DNA of 64,000 nucleotides from Rhodosorus marinus. Its lineage: Eukaryota > Rhodophyta > Stylonematophyceae > Stylonematales > Stylonemataceae. The stretch spans positions 1 through 64,000 of the forward strand of contig JAMWBK010000006.1 of the NCBI GenBank assembly GCA_029953675.1, written 5' to 3'. The translations under genes and the position numbers were made by a program. Numbering within the stretch: the stretch's first letter is position 1; every line of letters begins with the position of its first letter. Shown here piece by piece: positions 22,367-32,281 of this stretch. The notes under the pieces were generated by a model that saw only the letters and a list, made by a program, of their open reading frames with translations, was not told the DNA's origin and searched no databases.

Positions 22367-22771
22367 GCACGGTGTGGAAATAGGAAAATAAGAGCACTTG
22401 CGACCCGGACGGCTAAACTACTATCAGAGTGACCACGTACCTGTCCAGGGATTTGTTGATGTTGCGTCCTCGAGTTAAATTGGTCCGGAGTTAGGTTCAG
22501 ATACTGCTGGTCGTGCGCTGGTGCCCGATGGAGAAAGCCAAACTGACCCGGGGTTGCCCTTCGAGAAGAGGTCCCAAGTTTCTGTTTGACGGCTGAAGAC
22601 TTATCATGAAGCTGATTATATACATATACGGAACTGGGCCTTAGAGGACCAGCAAAACGTTTGACAGTGGTGATCGTGCCGTGTGCAAAGGATACTGAGC
22701 ATTTTGTCTATACAGTCGAATTTTACGGAGATTGACTAGGATCGTGATCGCCGACATTGAAAATCTGCCTT
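22367..22771. other. 3' flank of MED12-like copy 1
   Basis: Non-coding sequence shared with 38,487-38,892, including TATACATATACGGAACTGGG and CGCCGACAT. It contains no recognisable gene and ends at the junction with retroelement A2. Confidence 0.5.
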
Positions 22772-22772
22772 T

Positions 22773-24346
22773 CAGATGCAGCTCGAAGCCTACAGGCCAC
22801 CGAAATGGCACCTTTTACCGCGGCTACGTGGAGACAACTACAAGCGCTCTTTCCCAACCCGGCAGAAGGTGACATACCAGACGAGATTGCACACGCCCTG
22901 CAATCTTTGCTCGCTCTGAATACCGAAACACTAAAGCGGCGGTGGGATTCAAGAAAAACTGCCGACGAGGGCCTCATGTCGATCGTGGCACGTCTTCCTC
23001 AGGGCAAGAGCCCAGGTCCTAGCGGTATCCGAGCGGAACACCTCCAAGGTGCAACTCAACAGACGCAAGTGGCGTTGATTCGTGTATTGCGACAACTGGC
23101 GACCGCTCCTGAGAAATTTTCCCCGGCTCTGACCCGCGCCCTTCGCAGTAGTCGACTCCTGCCGTTCGCGAAGCCTAAGAAGGGTTCAGTGCCGCAGGAA
23201 CATCCCGGAGTTCGCCCTATCGGAGTACCAGAAGTTTTGCGCAAGGTAGCAACGCAATGGACTCTTCACGCGGTTATGGACAGGGTGCGTGAGCTGCTGG
23301 TGCCCTTACAACTGGGTATTGGAGTAAGTGGCGGGTGCGAACGCTCACTTCACTTGATCCAGGCCCATTTGTCATGCGAACCCGATTCGGTGGTCCTTCG
23401 GCTAGACCTAGAGAATGCCTTTAATCGCATCGACCGACGCCTTGCCAAGCAACTGGTGGACGAACACTTGCCGGAGCTTGCACCAGTGTATCGACTTGGC
23501 TATGGAAGCGACAACGCGGACTCACCGACGCTCTGTGGCTGGCGATCTTCCCCGGGACAGAACGAAACCGACACCTCTCGCCTGACTCTCCAAGCAACTA
23601 CAGGAGTCCAACAGGGAGATCCACTGGGGCCGGTGCTACATGCACTATCCCTGGCGCCCTTTCTAAGAGCGTTGCGAGCCAAGTTCCCCAACGAAACGAT
23701 TGTTGCTATCCACGACGATATCACGATTGTCGGGCCGCTACAAGCCTTGAAGGCATCCCGGGCATGGGGAAAAACTGTGCTCCCCTCTCTTGGAGCACGC
23801 CTGCAACTCGGCAAGTGCACTGTGTACGGGCGAACACTGACTACCACGCGAGTGGTCAATCATGAGATTCCTGGAGTGCAAGTGACCAGAGACGGAGTCA
23901 CCATCCACTCGATACCGATAGGCAGCCGAGAATATATCGAACAGGAGTGCCGGGGGCTGCAAAATAAGCATGAGAAACTCTTTGAGCAAATTGCCAAGCT
24001 CCCACAACCGGAGCTTACGACGCAAATTGCCCTCTTCAGGTTCTGTGCAGAAAGGCGACTAGACTATGTGCTACGATGCCTCGCATACGAGTTTGGAAGA
24101 AATCTGGCACGCGAGGCCGACGTGATGACCAGATATCATCTGGAAATTCTATTCGGAGGCCTCGCTACGACAGCTGTAGAGGACGATGAGTACGCAGAGC
24201 TGATCTCGGACCAAATCGCTCTGCCCTGCCGCTGGGGAGGTTTGGGTTTCGCTACTCGAAAGCGCGTCCAACCCATCGCGTTTTACTCGTCATGGAGAAA
24301 CACCTTCCGGAACAATGAAGATGAATGGCCATACCTGACTGAACTG
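22773..24346 (+). pseudogene. Retroelement A2: 5'-truncated reverse transcriptase part
   Basis: A long uninterrupted frame runs from 22757 to a stop at 24367. Its element-derived part starts inside ORF2, at a point equal to about residue 190 of A1 ORF2, so ORF1 and the ORF2 N-terminus are missing. The RT motifs are intact: GPSGIRAEHL, RPIGVPEVLRK, motif A RLDLENAFNRID, motif B GVQQGDPLGPVLHAL, motif C AIHDDITIVG. The thumb region reads RRLDYVLRCLAYEFGRNLA. After SSWRNTF the frame runs into an inserted family B fragment and stops. The 5' truncation is typical of target-primed reverse transcription. Confidence 0.85.
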
Positions 24347-24462
24347 GACTGGACTTTACTAGCATAGGCTGAAGCGCTACGCAAGGCGTGAAGATGAACC
24401 AATAACTAGGGAGGGAAGCATGCAACCCCAGGCGCCGATGGCGCGCCTCGGAAAGCATGTCA
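24347..24462 (-). mobile_element. Family B tail fragment inserted antisense inside A2
   Basis: About 115 bases from CTGGACTTTACTAGC to CGGAAAGCATGTC are the reverse complement of the family B 3' region at roughly 8212-8330, with only a few mismatches by eye. A1 has no such sequence at the corresponding place. The fragment brings the stop codon that closes the upstream A2 frame. Confidence 0.8.
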
Positions 24463-25553
24463 CTGAACTAGAGCGGGAGGTTACGGCAGAACGCTCACCA
24501 GACACATACGAGCCGACGGAGCAACGATGGTCGACTGCACAGCTGGCAGAACAGATCTGTGCATCGTCGCGAGCAATACAACGGAGGCTCGGACCAGAAG
24601 CCCCGCCGCGGATCTTGGCACTGACAACCCTGCAACAACCGCGAGAAACATCTCTTCGAAGCGCCCCGGGCGAGACTGCAGCTTGGAATAATGGTTCAAT
24701 ACAACAAACCCTCTCTCGAGAGGCACACCATTGTGCATTCCAAAAGCTGGTCACCAACCCACGAATCTCCCCTGAAAACCGAGCTCGAATACGGTCTGCC
24801 GCGGGATCCGAGTCGGGAGTCTGGCTGCGTGAAATACCAACGCTGACACCGAAAAAATTGAGTGCGGTTGAGATGCAGGTAAACGTTCGACAACTGCTGG
24901 GTCTGCCAATTCCGGGATTGCGCACCACCGAGAAGTGCACTAGTTGCCGGAGTAAACACGGAAGGACTGGGGTACAACGGTTTCATCACTGCCCAACATC
25001 AACTGGACTGTGGCAACGTCGGCATGACGAAATCTGCAGAGAGCTGACACGGTGGCTAAGGCGATGGAACTTCATGGACGTAGAGCAAGAACCCGAGGGG
25101 TACTTCGAGAACTACGGACTGCGACCTGATATCGTTGCTAGGCATCCGAGGACCAAACAAAGGTATGCGCTGGATGTGACGGTGGTGTCACCATTACAGG
25201 GAAAATATTTGCGGCTGAGCCAAGATGATAGCGGATACGCGGCGAGAGCTGCGGAGAAGTGGAAAATCGCTGACTACAAGGAAGCGATGGTGATCGAGAA
25301 ACCGGATGACAAGCTCATCCCGATAGCGATAGAGACGTTTGGGCGTACGGGGCAAATGGCACAAGAGTTCCTCCGCGACAGCTGCAAACACCTGCTGCAC
25401 AGGAGTGAGGAGCTGAGAGACGTGAGATCCCAGATAAACCGGCAACTATGGCGAGGTAACGCGGAGATAGCATTAGGCGCTTTGCGCGTGGACCAGCTGG
25501 AGAACCCGCTGGTGCCTGTTTTTTCTTTTGAACGTAGCATGAGACCCCGGTAG
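24463..25553 (+). pseudogene. Retroelement A2: zinc knuckle and RLE part of ORF2
   Basis: The open frame continues ORF2 beyond the inserted fragment. It contains VRQLLGLPIPG, a CTSC...FHHC knuckle and the RLE core: LRPDIVARHPRTK then ALDVTVVSP, with the RPD and D-x-T/K pattern of PD-(D/E)XK nucleases, then GYAARAAEKWK (a basic helix also seen in A1) and IAIETFGRTGQ. It stops at 25551-25553. No stop interrupts this part, so A2 is a younger copy than the family B remnants, but it is broken by the insertion at 24.35 kb and by the missing 5' half. Confidence 0.82.
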
Positions 25554-25650
25554 CGGGGTTCCAGAAAGTTTTTCCCTAGATAGGATTAGACGTAGTGTTG
25601 CGCTGCAGTAGGCAGCTGCCCAGTAAAGCTTACGGTTACGGTAACGGGTT
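25554..25650 (+). other. 3' tail of A2 with GGCAGCTGCC palindrome
   Basis: After the stop come ATTAGACGTAGTGTTGC, GCAGTAGGCAGCTGCCCAGT and CTTACGGTTACGG. The same tail occurs twice at 15,570-15,667 and, worn, at 28,318-28,365, which identifies it as the A2-subfamily 3' end. GGCAGCTGCC is a perfect 10-bp palindrome. Confidence 0.65.
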
Positions 25651-26113
25651 TAGGGGGCGAGGTGGTTGCCTACGGCCTGTCGCGGGAGATCATGCGGAGA
25701 TGGTGCAGAATTCGTAGTTGCGGCTCCACTTTCCCACATACCCGGTTTCCGGGACAACTCCGTAAGGCGTCCGGTGACGCCTTGCAGCTCTTGCGAGCTG
25801 TTGACCCGCGAGTACAGTTGAAAAACTGCTTTGTAGAAGCCTGTAACTTCGGACGCAGCGATGCCCAGGTCCTGGTAGCATCTGTCGAAGCTCCGCAGTT
25901 GATGCAAGAATGTGGCTGCCGGGTCGGTTGCGGCTGCAGACTCGGTCCATCTTCTTGCTTGAACATCGCCTGCTTGTGGTTCCGTCGGTGTCTCCTGCAC
26001 GTCGCCATCAGACTGGTGCTGGTGCCTTTGCAAACTTCCCGGGTGCCCGAGGGGTCCGGGCCCTGAACGACAAGAGGTTCGGGGTACGGCCCGCGTACCT
26101 CCCTCACAATCAT
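25650..26113 (-). pseudogene. Possible ORF1 fragment of a retroelement
   Basis: Two overlapping minus-strand frames are open here. One encodes a stretch with FLHQLRSFDRCYQDLGI and FYKAVFQLYSR. No known domain is visible. I suspect element ORF1 debris because the stretch lies between the A2 tail and a 16-mer remnant at 26,213-26,227, but sequence similarity to A1 ORF1 is not clear. Confidence 0.25.
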
Positions 26114-26231
26114 CTTCGGACTCTCTTACGAACTTTCCTTTTGTCTTCCTTACGAACTTTTCCTTTTGTCTTCCCCAAACGCCTACGACCTAGATTAGCA
26201 ATAGAAGTAGTCGTTAGTCTAGGGTTAAGAA

Positions 26232-26903
26232 AAAAGAGGGACCAGTGGATTCTCCAACGGTCCACGCGCAAAGCGCCTAGGGCTATCTCGGCATTACCTC
26301 GCCAAAGTTGCCTGTTGATCTGCTATCTTACATCGCTCAGCTCCTCGCTCCTGTGCAATAGGTGTTTGCAGCTGTCCCGCAGAAACTCCTGTGCCATCTG
26401 TCCCGTCCGCCCAAATGTTTCTACCGCAATTGGGATGAACTTATCATCCGGGTGTTCTATCGTCATCGCCTCCTTGTAGTGCGCTTTCTTCCAGCTCTCT
26501 GCACATCTTGCTGCATATCCGCTCTCCGCCTCACTACATTCAGATACTTCCCTTTGAGAGGAGCCACAACCGTCACGTCCAGTGCATACCGTTGAAATGT
26601 CCTCGGATGCGCAGCAATGATGTCTGGCCTTAGCCCGCAGTTTTCAAAGTACTTCTCCGGCTCCTGCTCGATGTCCAGAAAGTTCCACCTGTTCAACCAC
26701 CTTGCGATCTCCGTGCATATCTCGTCATGCATACGTTGCCACAGGCCAGTAAGCGTTTGAGGAATTCACTGTTGGATCCCCAGTGAATACCTCAAACGCT
26801 TGTCGGTGGCACTCTCGAGAGAGAGTTTTTTGTATTGGACCGTCAAACGTTTGGTTTCCTTCTGCGTCCTCAGCTGTGCCTTGGGCTGACTCCTCAATCA
26901 ACT
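26232..26903 (-). pseudogene. Family A RLE-domain fragment, 16-mer remnants at both ends
   Basis: The minus-strand frame at 26463-26732 encodes CGLRPDIIAAHPRTFQRYALDVTVVAPLKGKYL, here named only by its RPD and DVTVV motifs, closely matching the A2 RLE. The upstream part (26725-26900) encodes SRECHRQAFE, matching A2 around SREAHHCAFQK. Downstream, the last codons match A2 (KAPRAIS antisense block). Remnants of the 16-mer lie at 26213-26227 (GTTAGTCTAGGGTTA) and 26905-26921 (CCAGACTAACGTACCCC). The fragment has both 5' and frame damage. Confidence 0.75.
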
Positions 26904-26920
26904 GCCAGACTAACGTACCC

Positions 26921-27308
26921 CTCGGCAAGCATGCTACTCGAATATCGCCACAGAGAGACACTTAAACGCTGCAAAAGTTCCAAGTACTCAACGGGATGCT
27001 CAGTAAAACATAACCGAAACCACTCCAAACCCGACTTCTCCACGTCACTAGAGCTTCCCACAATGAAAGGCTGGAACTGGTGGGAGCGACCCTCAGCGCG
27101 AGGCAGACTGCCCATACTCTCAGCACACCGTCGTTCCTTCACGCGGGGAAGGGCCGAAGCCGCTGCTCCCCGGCGGCGGGCGGCAGCCGTGAGATGGGCG
27201 CTTGCCACAGGGCATGTGATCGCGAGGTCAACATATGCGCAGCGTCTGGCGGCAGCATCGGAGACGAGGAAATCTGCAATACAGCGGGGCGGTGCCCTAT
27301 CCGAGACT
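26921..27308 (-). pseudogene. Family B C-terminal fragment, 16-mer remnants at both ends
   Basis: The minus-strand frame contains PPRCIADFLVSDAAARR, AYVDLAITCPVASAH (RLE core) and HPVEYLELLQRLSVSLWR. It matches the family B tails at 7.85-8.2 and 8.75-9.07 kb. It is cut at CTTGCCGAGG on its 3' side, where the plus-strand 16-mer remnant at 26905-26921 begins, and near 27308 on its 5' side, where GATCTGGGGTAG lies. It lacks the element's own 3' terminus. Confidence 0.75.
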
Positions 27309-27452
27309 GATCTGGGGTAGTTCCGATAACTGCGCACTTTTTTCTGCCATAAAATGCGGTTCGACTGACCTCTTACCGATGTTAGGTGTGTTTTACGATC
27401 ATGAAGATGAGCAGTTGCATTTCGCAGAAACCACAGACTAACGCAACCCCAG

Positions 27453-28301
27453 GGCTGCCGGAGTCATCTCCGTGTCATGGCCTTTGCCTTCCGCTGTCAC
27501 GCGTGCGCGTTTTTGCTGGGGAGGCTCCGGAAGGTTGTGCGGGAGCTCGGCGTGTGGATTTTCCTCTTCGGCATCCTCCTGTGGTAGTTGAGACGTAGCG
27601 CTGGAGTCACCCGAAGCGTCGAGGGTCCCGCGGGCTACCTGTGAGTCTCCGTGAGTCTCCGTGAGGAGTCGAGGCTTCTGGGGCTGCGTTTGTAGCGGCT
27701 GCAGTCGCAAGGGGTTCCACGCTCTCCCCGGCTACCGCTGGTGGATGTTGTAGGGCTCTTAACGCTGGTAGACGCTCTTCCAGTGTTTCATGGATGGCTG
27801 CGAGAGTAGAGAACGACAGATTCCTCTTTCCGAGCCTCGCGCGAATCCTGATGATCTGTTGTATGGCCCGGTGCAGCGTCTGGGCTGGGATATCCTCTTG
27901 GGCGATCCTTTGCCTTTAGTTGTAGCCCAACAGGTTGCCAGCCTCCAGTCCCTGTCCTGTGTGGAAAATCGCTTGCCGGTCAGGATGTCTCGGTGTGAAC
28001 GATCCAAAGATCCCTGTTCTGAAAACGCCTCTGGCGATAGCGCTCTGCACAATCGGGATTGCATACGGATGGCAGAGCAGGCTTGCGTGTGATGAGATGA
28101 AGTCCGCATGCGCGATGTGAGAGGCTGGGATTCCCCGCGCGGCGCATAGGACGGTGGTGAAGTCCGAAGGTGCCACATTATCCTGCCTTTGGGGGCGGAC
28201 GTTTCGAAGGGCGGCAAGGATCGGTGTGGTCTCTGGTCCCCAGATAGCTCCCTCCACCGTAGCGTGCAGCTGTCGCAGCGCTGCCTGCTGAGTCTGCCAG
28301 C
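27453..28301 (-). pseudogene. Family A-like ORF1 fragment bounded by the 16-mer
   Basis: Minus-strand frames encode SDFTTVLCAARGIPASHIAHADFIS, named here by its central AARGIP, then a basic helix (TLHRAIQQIIRIRARLGKR) and an acidic, Pro-rich tail with VAGESVEPLA. The tail parallels GEESAEPLA of A1 ORF1, and the basic helix parallels RYRRIQRIVTNRR. The fragment shifts frame at least once. The 16-mer occurs on both sides: CAGACTAACGCAACCCCAG at 27434-27452 and CCGAGACTAACGTAA at 28302-28316. An A2-type tail with GGCAGCTGCC follows at 28,318-28,365. Confidence 0.6.
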
Positions 28302-28369
28302 CCGAGACTAACGTAAGCCGTAAAGGCTATTGGGGCAGCTGCCCAATAAAGGATACAGTTACGATAGGC

Positions 28370-28640
28370 TCGGGCAGCAGGATAGGGAGAGAGAGGGTTC
28401 TCGTGGCGGGATATATCTCAACGCTCTGTCTTCGTAACTGAACTGATGTGTGCGTTGAATCAGCTGATTTTAATCAGTCTCTTGGCTGACAGATGAATCT
28501 GATGTGTTAGTCCTTTTCCAGACTATATACTGAAGGAACGGAAGGCTCGTAACTTTCAAACGTCCCTCCCCCGTGGTCACTCTAGCCAGGGCTAGAGTGA
28601 CGCAGTTCATTCGCTTCTGAGAACTGATGATTTGGCCCAC
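28370..28640. other. Spacer with no recognised gene
   Basis: Sequence between retroelement debris and the 3' end of the germin-like gene. It contains a short inverted repeat around CACTCTAGCC-AGGGCTAGAGTG at 28579-28600, which could be a stem-loop or a 3' processing element. Nothing else can be supported. Confidence 0.35.
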
Positions 28641-29454
28641 TCAATACAGACCACATTTCATGAGGCACTCCTTCTGAATCTCCCGGGACACTGCCGCAGC
28701 CCGAAGCTTGTCGACTTTGTTGAGGGGTACATCGAAGATGACGCTCAAGAGATTGTCAGGAAAGCTCAGAATGCTATCCGGATAGTTAAGGGCTCCTGGG
28801 TCCTCGCTACTCAAACCCGCGAAGAACTGCGCCTCCTCGCAGCTGTCATTGATCTGGAAGTGCGGGAGTCCCTGAGGAAAGATAGTACCCTGTCCTGACT
28901 TCAACTTGTTGACAATCGTCCGAGTCTGGAACTCTACAAGTGTTACAATTACCAGCGCAATGACACGATTTGGCTTCAGTACTAAACAAGCATGCCCTGA
29001 TAAGCAACATTGACGGCTATAACCTACCCTCAGTGAAGCCAACCTTAAAATTTTTGCCCTTGATCAAATATAAGAACTCCGTTGCTCGCGGGTGGGAGTG
29101 CGGGTTATTCACTGTAAATTGAAGGAGAATTGGGGAGCAATTGTAAGCAAGGTTTCTCACAAATGCGACAGGAAAAAAATGAACTTGGTTGTGGGTTTTG
29201 CTACCTCCGCAAGGCTCAAGCGTGACGAGCGCAGCACCAATCCCAAGATTGCGTAGTGCTGGGAACGTGTTCAGAAAAGCTGGAATGAGAGTTGTTCCGA
29301 TTCCGTTGCTTAGCATTGGGCCCTTTCTGAAGTCGAAGACGAAATCCTTCCTGTCAAACTCCTGCCTCTCCTCCAGAGCTGTTTGTGTCGCGGCGAACAC
29401 TGCTAGCACAGATCCAAAAAGGATTAAAACACTGCACGGGCATGTTACTTTCAT
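28641..29454 (-). CDS. Germin-like cupin protein, secreted
   Basis: Three exons on the minus strand: 29454-29205, 29111-29028 and 28933-28641, with GT-AG introns of 93 and 94 nt. The spliced product is 208 residues, the usual size of germin-like proteins. It has a hydrophobic signal peptide (MKVTCPCSVLILFGSVLAVFA, about 21 residues), a FPALRNLGIGAALVTLEPCG strand region and the germin box HSHPRATEFLYLIKG (H-x-H-x4-E-x6-G), giving two of the three histidines and the glutamate that bind metal. Box 2 follows as FPQGLPHFQ with the third histidine. Germins are extracellular Mn cupins, some with oxalate oxidase or superoxide dismutase activity; activity here is not predictable. The first intron is a multiple of three without a stop, so the unspliced frame looks falsely continuous. 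Confidence 0.88.
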
Positions 29455-31287
29455 TATAAACTTCTGAGGTACGCGAATCGGGAAGCTCTTCTCTGCTCTG
29501 CTATCTTGTTCGTCTCAGCCATCAGACGATCCTTCTCTGGATTGCGTCCTAGGCCGCTTTTATAGTCAGCTTGGAGGGCGCTTGATGTGTACACTCGATA
29601 GGATAGCTTGTCTAGAATGTCAATGGAGAAATAGGCCCTCTTACCCACCATGTTGTTACAGCCCCTCTGGATGTGTGGGAATGCTGTCCACTTCGGAAGG
29701 ATTGGGTGGCTACTGATGGGAACTAGTTCCCCACTAGTTCGGATGGCGGTCGGTTCAATATCAACTTCCCGTCGGACAAGCACGTCGCGATTTGGATTGA
29801 GGACCTATTCTATGAAGAAATTTCTGAATACAACAGTTATCACTGAGCAGCTTCTTAAATGGTGTAGTGTCTTGCCAGATTACGAGATTACCGCAGAGCT
29901 GAACGGTGAGCAAAGTAGAAAAGCATCGAAGTCACTCAATTTTGACGGAGGGCTCGCCCAAAAAGAATACATAAAGTTAAGGAACCGCACCCCTTCTCAG
30001 CTTCTAAGCTCAGTCGCCGTACTTTTCGCACAGTGTAGCTTCACGTGACAATTGTAGCGGACAAGAAATGTACATCGGACTACTACCGCAGCATTCGACA
30101 AGGCAGCCGACTTGGATACCACATATCAAATGATTGGTTGCCGCGAAAAAGTAGAGGGGGGCTTCTGAGATAATGTTGCTCGTGAAATAACATATCCCAA
30201 TCTCTAAGCTGGTCGACATTGGAATTACGTTGTTTGAACTGCTCACGAGCATTTGGCAAACGGGCGCATTCTTTGAACTCGAACGTGTCGCAGCTCAGGC
30301 CATAACGCAAGAAAGTGCCCAGCAAGATCGGCATGGTGAAGCCAATCTTCGATCTGGATAAAGTATTCCATCCATTCAATTCCCCAATTTCAAGATCAAT
30401 CAAATGGCATTGATTCGCAGGCGACTGAAGAAATTCAGTGCGCTTGTTCAGTTCCTTGCTTACTTATGGCAAAGCCTAAAAATATCCTCAGGAAACCACA
30501 AAACAAAAAGCGAAAATCGAGTCTGTTTTTTTGGCACGACAACAAGCAGCTTTCGCCCCAATCTGATCAAGTAGGAGGTGATCTCTCGCTTCACGATTGT
30601 AAGTTTTTCAGAAATGTTTTGCGGCCGCAGCTTTATCTCCAATCGTCTGAGTGAATCGACACCGAAAATGAAAAGAAACTCTCTACTAGAGTGTAGACGT
30701 TGATTGACTCGCAGTCACTAAGCAAGTTTTGCACGGTGAGCAACAGTCAGCCATTCTGAGCCAATGGGAGGAGTTTTCTTCCCTTTTTTCAATTTTTCAA
30801 TTGAAATCGCAACTGCGCTGGCTTCCTTTGACGGATGCGTTGCACGCCAAGGCGAAAGCTAATACTGGTCGCTGTTTTGGTTTGGGAAGTGAATACGAAT
30901 GTCCGCTACATACAGCCTTTCTAGAAAACGAAGTTGACTGTAGGTCGGCCAGATCAGGGCAGAATTGATTGCCGGGCAGCATTAAGTCAGTTTTTGGCGA
31001 CATATTCCCTATGATCAACCTAATATGTACTTTCAGCGCGCCGCCGCCGAGCTAAATGCCCGTCGCCCACTGCTACAGGTGCAAGAACGTCGAAACGAAG
31101 CGTTCTTGAACTCACAGCCAATCCCTCATCTCCTGGTGCTTTGCAACAAGAGTATCTCTACACACACGAACTCGCACGAGCATAGGAAAGCGCTCTTGAC
31201 TGCCTAATTGCAGAAGGTAGATCCTCTCTAGGACAGGTCCTGCCTTTAGAAAGCAAAGAATGATGCGAACATCGTTTAGGCCGGGAG
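29455..31287. other. Intergenic region with no recognised gene
   Basis: Several 80-130 codon frames exist on both strands but none has a recognisable domain, and none pairs convincingly with another through splice sites. The part just upstream of 29454 presumably contains the promoter of the germin-like gene. I see no copy of the 16-mer here. Confidence 0.4.
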
Positions 31288-31755
31288 CTGCAGTATACAG
31301 ATGGCTTCCAGATAATTGAATTCAGATTACATGAAAACCCGAATGATTGGGCTTTGACTTTTATTTGTTAGGAATATTGGACTGGCTCAAATCGTCGTGC
31401 AGGTTCATCGAATCCAGTTTGAAGCTGCCACGAATCCATCGAGTCTCCGTCTCCCGTATATTCGGGCAAAAAATCGAGGTGAGTGATCTTCGCAAAGGCC
31501 TTCTTCAGGCTCCATGCAAGGACACTGCTGGCGTCATCTGGTTGTGTGGGTGCTTTGCGAATCAACTTGGTGCTTGGCACACTCCGAATCCTTTCTTAGT
31601 TTATCCCTTTCGTGGAGCACAGCCATCCTTGTCCTTCCGAGGGTCGTTCCTTGCGTGGAGTGTATTGGTGTAGGTAGCCCTCTAGTAAAGTTCTCGTCTC
31701 CGGCCAAGGGGTTCCACTTCGTTATGTAATAAGTTATACTGGACGTCTTGATTCT

Positions 31756-32020
31756 ACGTTCTTCTGGGGTTGCGGCACCTTCAACACAAGTGAGCGAAGC
31801 ACGAGCGACGCTCAGCCGGTCCCGGTGGAAAGGGAATGCAATGCCTCCACCCAGGCTCGCCGAATTGACGAAGGGAGCTATGAGATCGTTCCTCTAATAG
31901 AACGTGGCACACATCCCATTAGGGTTTTTTTAGCGCGTAGGTAGATTCCTTATTCGCTCTTGATGGGCTCCACTAGGGAGCTCTTCGGTAGAGCATTCAC
32001 GGTTACAGTTAGGTTATTTA
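31756..32020 (+). mobile_element. Family A 3' fragment in duplicate copy 2
   Basis: This is the counterpart of A3 in copy 1. The fragment begins at CGGCACCTTCAACAC after TACGTTCTTCTGGGG, a near match to the 16-mer at 31756-31770. It contains the same ORF2 end and 3' UTR blocks. Compared with copy 1 it lacks the two extra tails and has a short deletion in CAATGCCTCCACCCAGG. Confidence 0.7.
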
Positions 32021-32249
32021 TATTGGACGTCGCATCAGTACCAGATCATCGGATCGGAACCAGTTCAATCCGTCGTAAGTAGGCTCTTGGGTAAATTCAA
32101 ATGGACATGATTCATGGTCCATGGATCACTGCTATACGCATATATGACCATGTGCTTGAATCTTGGGGAACTATGTCGAACCCAGCTGAGGCGAAAGCAA
32201 GTAGCTGCGCTGTTGGCTGTGAGCGCATTTGGCGCTACCGTTCAGTTGG

Positions 32250-32281
32250 AAATCCCCTGTGGAATAATCAACAGGGGATTT
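32250..32281. repeat. Perfect 11-bp inverted repeat with 10-nt loop
   Basis: AAATCCCCTGT and ACAGGGGATTT flank a 10-base spacer. In copy 1 the left arm is missing and the right arm runs into a long T tract (near 16,150-16,173), so one copy has changed by deletion and slippage. The role is unknown; the site lies about 1 kb upstream of the MED12-like start. Confidence 0.8.

Larger units (their letters stand above)
15090..22772. repeat. Segmental duplication, copy 1 (about 7.6 kb)
   Basis: It begins at GCAGTATGCAGAT and ends at GAAAATCTGCC. The same order of sequence is found in direct orientation at 31,288-38,892, at about nine identical bases in ten or better by eye, in exons, introns and upstream DNA alike. 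It contains the MED12-like gene, its upstream region and an old family A 3' fragment. The left edge abuts the degenerate 16-mer repeats of A1. The right edge abuts the 5' end of retroelement A2. Confidence 0.95.

Noticed and set aside
23500-24025. Minus-strand open frames over A2
   Set aside because: They are antisense to the RT frame, show no domain, and arise from its codon bias.
25634-25656. GGGTTTAGGG as a plant-type telomere repeat
   Set aside because: It is a single occurrence and not tandem, so it is not evidence for a telomere.
28632-28898. Plus-strand 88-codon frame over the germin-like exon
   Set aside because: It is antisense to the clear cupin exon with the FPQGLPHFQ motif.
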